The notes beneath the pieces are model-generated. The model had not been told where the DNA came from. It saw only the letters and a list, made by a program, of their open reading frames with translations, and ran no database searches. DNA of 64,000 nt, taken from JBDWFY01 sp039976075 (lineage in GTDB: Bacteria; Pseudomonadota; Alphaproteobacteria; Rhizobiales; Stappiaceae). The DNA lies in the NCBI GenBank assembly GCA_039976075.1, contig JBDWFY010000001.1, positions 1,302,001 through 1,366,000 of the forward strand, written 5' to 3'. The position numbers were made by a program, and so were the translations under genes. How positions within the stretch are numbered: position 1 is the stretch's first letter; each line of letters begins with the position of its first letter. Below, piece by piece: positions 9,062-17,300 of this stretch.

Positions 9062-9519
9062 GCCCCCTCGCCTCCGGTGGTGGTAATTGAATTGTTGGGT
9101 TGCCTTGATCGCACCAAACGAGACAGGCAGTCAAGTGTGGCACATCAAAGACGTGCTCCACCACTCAGTAGTGACTTTTGAAAATACCGACGTTCGGCCT
9201 CAGAACGGTCAATCAAATTTCTGACCTAAAACGTCAAGCGCTTGTATCCGGAACCAGGTCCTTCGTTTCCCTGGTCACATGCTTTAAACAGAGACAGCGC
9301 TTGGGCCGCCTGCTCCAACCTCGTGGCAAATCGGTAATTGTCCTTTTTGTCCCCTACTTCCCACGGATTATTCTCGGTTGGTTATCCGCTCTAAATTGCT
9401 CACGATTGAGCAAGGAGAAGCGGGCTCTCTGTTGTGTCCCGTGACACTTGAATCCGAAAATGGCAGACTGTCCGTTCAGTAAAAACAAAACCTAAAATGA
9501 ACTGCTGAGAACGAGAAAA
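9062..9519 (+). other. 458 bp without a gene
   Basis: Between slt and the alpha/beta hydrolase. An 88-codon frame at 9178-9444 has no ribosome site, no recognisable domain and an unlikely composition, so I do not call it. No tRNA, terminator with a T-tract or strong promoter was recognised. Confidence 0.5.
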
Positions 9520-10401
9520 ATGGCTCATCATTATAATGAATTCACTTGGCAGAGCGGCGACGGCCTTGATCTTTATGCAAAAGACTGGCCCTATACAAAC
9601 AGCCCACATCCTCCCCTTCTCTGCCTTGCCGGTCTAACCAGAAATTCCAATGATTTCGACCAGTTGGCGCACTTTCTTTCAGTGACATCAACGATAAAAC
9701 GGCGTGTCATCTCGATGGACTATCGGGGGCGTGGAAAGTCCGATTATGATCCTGATAGCGGTAACTATTCCTTCGAACGCGAGCTCATGGATATCATCCA
9801 GGGACTTGATGCACTCGGGCTGGATACCGTTGACATCATCGGAACGTCGCGCGGCGGCATTCATATCATGTTGCTCGCCAGTCTGTATCCGGATCGAGTT
9901 GGTCGCGCCATCCTCAATGACATCGGCCCAGAAATACCATCCGCAGGACTAAACCGGATCAGCCAATATGTCGGCAAGAAAATCTGCTTCAGCAACTTCG
10001 AACAAGCCGCCGAACACCTGAAATCTCGCGAAGGTGCATCTTTTCCAAATCTGTCGGCTGAGGATTGGTACCGGTTCGCAAAGCAAACCTATCAGGAGTC
10101 CAACACGGGAATTGTTCTCAACTATGATCCAAAACTCGCAGATATCTTCCAGGATCAATCTGATGAAGCAAAATCCGTAGATCTCTGGCCGCAATTCTCG
10201 AAATTGCAGACCCACAAGATTCTTGTCATCCGTGGGGAGCTATCCGATATCCTGACACCTGAAACCACCACAAAGATGAAAGCCGCACATCCGGACATGA
10301 AGCTTTACACAGTTGCAAGCCAAGGGCACGCGCCACTCTTGTTTGACCAGGAAATCATCGCCACAATTGACAATTTCCTAGCGAACGGCGAAGGCGCTTG
10401 A
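9520..10401 (+). CDS. Alpha/beta hydrolase
   Basis: Alpha/beta-hydrolase-fold enzyme, 293 residues, cytoplasmic (no signal peptide). The oxyanion region LAGLTRNSNDF follows strand 3, the nucleophile elbow is GTSRGG with S110, and the catalytic histidine is in SQGHAPLLFD near the C terminus. The acid is probably the aspartate in RGELSDILTPE. The family includes esterases, lipases and haloperoxidase-like or epoxide-hydrolase-like members; the substrate is not predictable. It stands alone, convergent with the porin gene and sharing a strong bidirectional terminator with it. Confidence 0.9.
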   Translation: MAHHYNEFTWQSGDGLDLYAKDWPYTNSPHPPLLCLAGLTRNSNDFDQLAHFLSVTSTIKRRVISMDYRGRGKSDYDPDSGNYSFERELMDIIQGLDALGLDTVDIIGTSRGGIHIMLLASLYPDRVGRAILNDIGPEIPSAGLNRISQYVGKKICFSNFEQAAEHLKSREGASFPNLSAEDWYRFAKQTYQESNTGIVLNYDPKLADIFQDQSDEAKSVDLWPQFSKLQTHKILVIRGELSDILTPETTTKMKAAHPDMKLYTVASQGHAPLLFDQEIIATIDNFLANGEGA

Positions 10402-10477
10402 CAGCGATCAAGGCTTCAAATGAGCTTCAAAAGTTCTGTTTGCGTACACCTCATACAATTTCAATTGCAAAAAAACA

Positions 10478-10507
10478 AAAAGCCCGGCGATTTCTCGCCG
10501 GGCTTTT
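10478..10507. terminator. Bidirectional rho-independent terminator
   Basis: Perfect stem AGCCCGGCGA / TCGCCGGGCT (10481-10490 with 10495-10504) and a TTTC loop, flanked by an A-run on the left and a T-run on the right, so it can work in both directions. It serves the convergent alpha/beta hydrolase and porin genes. Confidence 0.92.
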
Positions 10508-10530
10508 CTCTAATTGACCGTTAAGTCAGA

Positions 10531-11691
10531 TTAGAAAGAACGTACAACCTGCAACGTGATTGCATATGCACCGTCGTCAAGTTCTTCATCACCGGGGATC
10601 GGATCCTCAATGTCGATGTATTCAACACCAACACCAAACGTCAGACCGGAAAGCGGCGTGTACTCAGCAGAGGCACCAACCATCCAACCACTTGGATCGG
10701 GAGCTGCAAAACCATGATCTACATCAAAGTAACTACCGTTCAAGCTGACGGAAACTTCTGAGTTGAAGTCATGCGTGATACCCAAACTAGCAGTCCAAGC
10801 TGTTGTATTATCTACGCTTGTACCGGATACAACCGCATCAACCGCTCTGTCACCAAGACCAAGGCGAGACATCATACCATCGCCGTAGAATGCAGTACCA
10901 CCTATCTTCGTTGTGCTAAGAATGTTGAATTCTGCACCGGCACCGACAAACCAACCAACATTGCTATCAAGTCCAACACCTGTTGCGCTAGCTGGACGAA
11001 CCTGATGAATACCAGCTACGATCCCTGCAGAGCCCCAGCCCTGATCAATACCAAGATTGAAACCTGCATCAGGCCATGTTGTACCACCATACGTTCCGTC
11101 ACCACCACCGATATCAAGGATACCATCGCGCTCAGGCGCTTCGACTGAAGCAGCAAGGTACGCGCCGTTTCCAAGATCAAATGTGTAACCGGCCAACCAA
11201 GTTGTTTCGTCCGAGTCAAATGTTCCGTATACGTTATTGATCGCATACGCACCATATGTCAGGTTCATGAACGAAGATGCGTAACCGGTAACAAAGTTAC
11301 CAACCTGGATGAAAGCACGATCAAGCTCTGCACCGCCACCAGCAGCACCACTAGCAGTAGTAGATGCTGTGTAACGAATATAGGTACGGATCGAACCCCA
11401 TTCGCTTTCGTTACGAGCATCCAACCAGATACGGCCACGTGCACTCCAATCGCTCGGGCTACCAGCGCGTGAATTGGCGTTAACATCGTTATATGTATAA
11501 CGTGAACGAACGTCGCCACCTACCTGCAGGCAGGTTTCAGTTCCAGGAATGTAGAAAAAGCCTGTGCCATGCACGTCGCAGACGCGAACATAGTCTACAG
11601 GTTCCGGAGCAACCGGAAGATCGGCAGCAGAAGCGCCAGTAATAGCCATCGTACCAGCAGCAGTGCCGAGGAGAATGCTCTTCAGTGTCAT
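10531..11691 (-). CDS. Outer-membrane porin (Omp2b/RopA type)
   Basis: Trimeric general-diffusion porin of the alphaproteobacterial porin family. The 386 residues begin with a signal peptide ending ASAADLPV, then the family hallmark VDYVRVCDVHGTGFFYIPG and GTETCLQVGGDVR with a conserved cysteine pair. The rest is beta-barrel with alternating aromatic strands, ending in VVRSF with the terminal phenylalanine used for outer-membrane assembly. The frame is open to 11742, but the ATG at 11691 has a perfect GGAGG and begins the signal peptide. Such porins are usually very abundant, in line with the strong terminator and strong ribosome site. Base composition is less GC-rich than in the neighbours, as expected of a highly expressed surface protein. 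Confidence 0.95.
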   Translation of the reverse strand: MTLKSILLGTAAGTMAITGASAADLPVAPEPVDYVRVCDVHGTGFFYIPGTETCLQVGGDVRSRYTYNDVNANSRAGSPSDWSARGRIWLDARNESEWGSIRTYIRYTASTTASGAAGGGAELDRAFIQVGNFVTGYASSFMNLTYGAYAINNVYGTFDSDETTWLAGYTFDLGNGAYLAASVEAPERDGILDIGGGDGTYGGTTWPDAGFNLGIDQGWGSAGIVAGIHQVRPASATGVGLDSNVGWFVGAGAEFNILSTTKIGGTAFYGDGMMSRLGLGDRAVDAVVSGTSVDNTTAWTASLGITHDFNSEVSVSLNGSYFDVDHGFAAPDPSGWMVGASAEYTPLSGLTFGVGVEYIDIEDPIPGDEELDDGAYAITLQVVRSF

Positions 11692-12197
11692 CTCTGACCT
11701 CCAAAAAATTCCAAATTTGAGTTCAGTGTTTAGGCTCGGCATCGCCGAATTTATCTGATCTCGATTTTTCCCCGCGAAACCGTTGACTATAACTGGTTAC
11801 GAATGAATTCGGTGTTCCGGTTAGAGACAACAGGCATACGACGTTTCCGCCGTTCGCAATATGACCATTATCGATCTGAGCGCGGCGATCAACCTCCAAG
11901 GCAGGTTTCTCCACCTGATACGGGCCTTTTGAAAATGGGTGTTGCGTGAAAGTCACGAAATATCCCTGAATGACAAGGTTTCGTTAAGGAACAAGGGCTT
12001 GCTGAAGCTGTTCGGGGGGGCTCCTGTGGTTAAAAAAATCGTCATTATTGATGATGTGAAGGTCAAAACGAGCCGAATTCGACCACCCGATTCTTCAGAA
12101 TCATCGGAATCGGGTTCCTGACGTACTCTGTGAAAATTGGATTCTCCAACGCGTCTGAAATTGATTCCGAAACCTGAGAAAAAATGCCTCACGGATT
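11692..12197 (-). other. 506-bp gap upstream of porin, with one hairpin
   Basis: Holds the porin promoter and leader on its left part. Short frames here (60-82 codons) overlap each other on opposite strands and look like noise. A perfect 8-bp inverted repeat CCCGATTC / GAATCGGG lies at 12086-12114, downstream of pbpC on the minus strand, but no T-tract follows, so it is not a standard terminator. Confidence 0.5.
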
Positions 12198-14324
12198 TCA
12201 TTGAATTCTAAAAGAGACCCTATCCGATCTCCCCTTTGCATCCAGAACTGTGATCGTTGAGAACCCGGTGCCATCAATCGGCACATCCAGTTGGCGGTTG
12301 AATTGCGGCGATCCAATCGGCTTGCCGTTGATCAAAATGTGGAACGGTGCATCACCAGACCGAAACTTCACCGCAACCGACCGGGAATTCCCCTTTGCCA
12401 AATGGGGAGTATCAAGTTGCGCGCCTTCCAGAGGAAACGATATGCTTGGACCGTCTCGCTGTGAAAGATCGCGCCTATCGGTCCGCCCGACATGTGCAAG
12501 CCCCTGTGGCACACTCGTTCGAACAACGCCACTAAGCCTCCAAGCTGAGTCGATAGGCGTCCGATTTGGTCCAATTCTGGAAAAAACACCTTTGAGAATT
12601 GGTACGGCAGTCTTATTTCCGGTTTGCCCCGGTACAGGAGCGCCGTCCGCGCGTCCAACCCAGATGCCGACAACGTGCGCGCCATCGTACCCAATAACCC
12701 AAGCGTCTCTGTAACCGTAGGACGTTCCAGTCTTAAATGCGATGTTGCCGTGACGCGGTGTGGCCCTTTTTTCAGCAAGCATTTCCGTCAAGATAGCAGC
12801 AGACTTCTGGGATATCACCGGTTTCGGGTTCTCCGACCTGTAGGCCATGCTCAGTTCTGCATTGCCGGACTTCTCAGTTGGTGCGCGGGTCTGGTCTGTC
12901 AGGATCAACGGAGATCCCCCGCGCGCCAGCGATGCGTAAGCCGTGACCAGATCCCGCAGGTTGACACCCAGCCCGCCCAGTCCAATTGCCAATCCCGGCG
13001 CCTTACTCCTTGGTAGTTTAGGATGAACACCCGCCCGTTTCAGTGCCGAAACAAGACGGGCCGGTCCAATCTGCTCGAGCATCTGAATAGCCGGAATGTT
13101 CAGTGACAGTGCGAGTGCTTCCCGAATGGTCACCGTGCCCATATATTCCTTGTCAAAGTTTTTTGGGGAGTATCCGCCAAAAGAAATTGGCCTGTCCGCA
13201 ATCAGGCTATCGGGGTGGGCGAGACCTTCATCGAAGGCCAATCCGTATATAAATGGCTTCAACGTTGATCCCGGTGAACGGCGCGCCCTGGTCATGTCAA
13301 CATGCCCAAAACGAGATTCGCTGAACAGGTCGGAAGATCCGACTGACGCCAGAATTTCCCCAGAGCGATGGTCGGCAACAAGTATGGCAATGGACACTTT
13401 TTTGCCCAGACGTCTGGCCCGTTCACGCGCAAATGTCTCCAGCCGCTGCTGCAGATCCCTTTCTACAGTCAGACCAACTTTCGTCGCGACGCCATTCGAA
13501 TTGACAGAAACTGCATGCTGAGCAAGATGCGGTGCCAGTTTCGGTATCGCGCGCCGCTGTTTCGGTACCGGTTCGGTTTTCGCAGCAAGTACTTCCTCTG
13601 CACTCAGAATTTCCGCTGACAATAATCGGTCAAGTACTCTGTCTCGAGCAACCCTTGCTTTTTCCGATGATCTGTCAGGACGCCGGGCCTCCGGAGCTTG
13701 AGGCAAAGCAACCAGCAATGCCGCTTCGGCACGGGTGAGCCGTTTGGGCTCCTTACCGAAATATATCAAAGAGGCGGCACGAACCCCTTCAATGTTACCG
13801 CCAAACGGCGCCCGGGCGAGATAGAGTTCGAGTATCTCCTGCTTGCTCAGATGCGCCTCATAGGCTCTGGCCCGACGAATCTGCTGAGCTTTTCCCTTTA
13901 GTGAACGCGTACCTGTCTCTTCAATGAGCCTGACTGTTTGCATTGTCAGCGTCGATCCGCCGGAAACAATCTTCGCTGACGCGAATGCCTGCCAGGCGGC
14001 ACGCAACAGCGCACGCTCATCGACACCCTTATGCTCATGAAATCGGCGATCCTCATAAGCAATCAACATCTTTATGTAGTTCGGATCGACATCTTTCAGC
14101 TTCACCGGCAGTCGCCAACGACCGTCTTCGGTCGTGAACGCCCGCAAAAGCAGCCCATTGCGATCAAGCACCATCGGCGAAGCGGTCAGCGCTTCAGCTC
14201 GCCGGATGGAATCACCGCTGTCATCCGGACTCCACAAGTAAAGGCCCAGGACGCCGGCAAGCACCCCAGCCGCAGCAACGGCAACTACGAAGATTGACCG
14301 ATATATAGTCCAGGACGATTTCAT
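12198..14324 (-). CDS. pbpC: Penicillin-binding protein 1C
   Basis: Bifunctional class A penicillin-binding protein. After one membrane anchor (IFVVAVAAAGVLAGVLGLYL) comes a GT51 glycosyltransferase domain with EDRRFHEHKGVD and GGSTLTMQ, then a transpeptidase domain with S353 in STLK, the SLN motif and KTGTSYG, and a C-terminal BiPBP_C beta domain from about residue 610. About 708 residues; E. coli PBP1C has 770. The ATG at 14324 has AGGA upstream; a GTG at 14363 is an alternative with GGAG upstream. It lies 51 bp after an alpha-2-macroglobulin gene, the conserved yfhM-pbpC pair: the macroglobulin is thought to trap proteases in the periplasm while PBP1C repairs the wall. Confidence 0.95.
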   Translation of the reverse strand: MKSSWTIYRSIFVVAVAAAGVLAGVLGLYLWSPDDSGDSIRRAEALTASPMVLDRNGLLLRAFTTEDGRWRLPVKLKDVDPNYIKMLIAYEDRRFHEHKGVDERALLRAAWQAFASAKIVSGGSTLTMQTVRLIEETGTRSLKGKAQQIRRARAYEAHLSKQEILELYLARAPFGGNIEGVRAASLIYFGKEPKRLTRAEAALLVALPQAPEARRPDRSSEKARVARDRVLDRLLSAEILSAEEVLAAKTEPVPKQRRAIPKLAPHLAQHAVSVNSNGVATKVGLTVERDLQQRLETFARERARRLGKKVSIAILVADHRSGEILASVGSSDLFSESRFGHVDMTRARRSPGSTLKPFIYGLAFDEGLAHPDSLIADRPISFGGYSPKNFDKEYMGTVTIREALALSLNIPAIQMLEQIGPARLVSALKRAGVHPKLPRSKAPGLAIGLGGLGVNLRDLVTAYASLARGGSPLILTDQTRAPTEKSGNAELSMAYRSENPKPVISQKSAAILTEMLAEKRATPRHGNIAFKTGTSYGYRDAWVIGYDGAHVVGIWVGRADGAPVPGQTGNKTAVPILKGVFSRIGPNRTPIDSAWRLSGVVRTSVPQGLAHVGRTDRRDLSQRDGPSISFPLEGAQLDTPHLAKGNSRSVAVKFRSGDAPFHILINGKPIGSPQFNRQLDVPIDGTGFSTITVLDAKGRSDRVSFRIQ

Positions 14325-14375
14325 ATCGGGAAATCCTGGTCGATATCTGATCCACGCACGCACATTGGCTCCGAC

Positions 14376-17300
14376 CTATCGGACGGGGCCAAGTACGGTG
14401 AAGCGACCTGTTGCCGTCCATGCAGCTTTTTCAGGTCGATACATATCTTCTACCGTTGCCGGAGGATGCATGAAGTCACCTGGGCTCACAGCTCGTGCAA
14501 TATAGGCGTATGTCACCTCCGGTCTGTCACCCGAACGGCGATCAAACGCAACCACAAACCGATCTTCCCTGAACTCCGTATGGGTCGAACTGCCTGAGGA
14601 TTGTAGCCATCCCAGTGTAGCAACATCACCAGACTGCAACAGTCGTGGATTGTCGATAGAAACGCCCGCTGGCAGGCGATCAACAAGCAGCAACCGTCCA
14701 GCTGCCTGATCATTGGCAGTGATTTTGACGACAACAACAAATCGATCGTTCTGCCTGATGGCAGCCAGGTCGAGTGGCGTTCCATCCATAGAATAAAGAG
14801 CTCGGGTCACCGTCATTCCGTTTCCACCCGCCGGTTCCGGCACGGTGGGCACACCACTTACAGTCACACTCAGCGTCGCCGATCGGGCGCCCTCATTTGA
14901 AACGACAATAGGTTTTTGGCCAAGGTCCTCTCCTGTAGACTGCTCAAAAAGCGGTCCAGCTGCTGGAACACCGTTCACCGAAAGTTTGGATTGGCTGCCC
15001 GCCTCGATCAGTCCATGAGCGGCCAGCAGTGTCCAGGCCATATCCTGTGTCGATAGATTGTTGGTCGCTACATATGTCTTTTCAAGTCTTTGGGTGACAG
15101 ACGCCAACGAGATGCCGGCGGGCTTGGTTTCCGAGGCCAGTGTTACGATCCCGGCCATATCCCGCAAGGATGACCCGTAATCAGCCTCATACCCGGTTCT
15201 CCTTCTTGAACCCAATGCCTTCAACGCCGCATTGAAAGACAGATCTGCGCGCTGGTTTTCTCCGTAAAGAGCAAGTCCGGCTCCCAGCTGAGCTTTCGCC
15301 AGCGGGCTCGCAAAGTCATTCAGTTTGGTATCGGCGTAGTAGCGCAGATCTCCGACCAAAGCCTTGCCGTTTTTCGCAAGAACATAAAGCGCATAGGCAA
15401 TACCCTCTCCGCCATCGGAAAAATCTGATGCGTAGGCCAGTCTGTTTTGAAGATTGTCCAACGCTTGTTCGAAGGCCAGCGAGGGCACGGCATAATCGGC
15501 CTGCTTTGCGCGGCCCAGGAAATCGGCCACATACGAATCAAGCCACAGGTCGCTTTCGCTATAGGAACTCCAAAGACCAAAACCACCACTGGATGATTGA
15601 TTGCCCAGCACGCCTATGATCGCTTTCTGCACTCTTTCACGCAGGACCGAGTCCGTACCAACTCCGGCGCTCTGGGCAACCTGATTGAGATAAAGCAGCG
15701 GCAGCGCCCGACTGGTCAATTGCTCGGTACATCCATAGGGGTAGCGGTCAAGCGCCTCCAGCAGACCCACAACATCCAGTGCACCGGCAGCACTGGAGGA
15801 GAGTGTCACGCGTGCACTTCCGCTCTTCAGCCCGGTCAGAAGGTCTCCACCAACGGTTACGGTCCCTCCATTCGCCGAAAGACTGAACGTGCTCTTTCGC
15901 GTTATTTCCGGTTGAAGGTCTTCAATACCGAGGGTCAAGTTTTTGACGTAAGACGCATTGTCAGGTCCGGTCAAAGTCAAGGTCAGATCGGCGTTACCGG
16001 TATGATGAGCCAAAATCGGCACGAGAACTGAACTTTTCTGCCCCTTATTCAGTTCAAGCGCGCGCTTCTCAGTTCCCGTAGACAGCCCGATGGGATCCGT
16101 ACTCTCAACCAGGAAATCATAGTTTCCATCTGGCCCCTCTACATTATCGATGGTCAGAAAGAGACGGGAACGATCTCCCGGCGCCATGAATTTGGGCAGG
16201 CTTGCCGTCATCACAACAGGATCCCGTACAATGATGTCCTGCTCTGCGTGACCAACTCCTTTTTCGCTCCAGGCGACAGTCATCAATCGCAGGCTGCCAT
16301 TGAAATCAGGAATTTCGAAATCAACCGTTGCCTTGCCATCGCTATCCATCGAGACAATTCCCGAGAACAATGAAAGCGGTTTTTCGGTGGGCGGCGGACC
16401 TTCGATACCAAGCCCTCCCCCGTCTCCACCGGAACGAACCCTTCCCCGGGAACCAGTCATCCGATCAATTAGCAAACCGTAGAGGTCCCGAATTTCGGTA
16501 CCTAACTTACGTTGACCGAAATACCATTTATCCGGTGCCGGACTTTCAAACCCGGTGAGGTTGAGAATACCTACATCCACTGCCGCAACGGTGACATATG
16601 CCTGCTCGCCTTCAACAAGATCGGCAATCTCAATCGGCACAGACAGCGTTTGCCGTGGTAGAATATTTTCCGGCGCTCTCGAGCTGACCTGCAAATGCCG
16701 CTTGCCCGGATCAACAGCCAGCCATTGCAGTCCCAATGATCTTGAGGGCATGACTTTAGCCTCCAGATCCATGGGTCTATAAAGTGCCGCAGTGACGTAA
16801 GCTCCCACGCCCCACTCGTCGGTTACTTTCAGCGAGACGCTGGCATCGCCCGCTTTGACAGCAACGGCATCGCTATAAACAAGACGGTCTGTCACAACAT
16901 TTACCAGTGCGACGCCATCAAAACGCGGTTTCAGTCTCAGAAGCGCCGTGTCACCGGAGCGATAGGATTTTTTATCAAGAGCAACTTCCAGCACATCAGG
17001 CGTTTCCACTGTCGCACTGGCAGTATACCAGCCGGCATTGAATTCAACGCTCGCCGCCGTCGCGTTATCTCCCTGAACGGTTACCTCAAGCACATAGCGC
17101 CCCCAGTCTGCCGGTCGACTGATCCGGGCTGGCTGGAGGGGGGCCACATCTATCGTTCCGTTTGCCACTCTCTTTTTACGCGACACAGACTCATAAGAGT
17201 ATCGCCCATCCTGCCGATACCACTGATAAGAGGTTTCGATTTTGGACAGCGTCCATGCAGCCTGCTTGGTGGCGATTGGTTGTCCTTCGGCCGAAACCAG

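Noticed and set aside
9178..9444. 88-codon frame between slt and the hydrolase
   Set aside because: No ribosome site, arbitrary composition, no similarity to anything I know.
12086..12114. Hairpin CCCGATTC / GAATCGGG as pbpC terminator
   Set aside because: No T-tract on either side, and it lies 84 bp after the stop.
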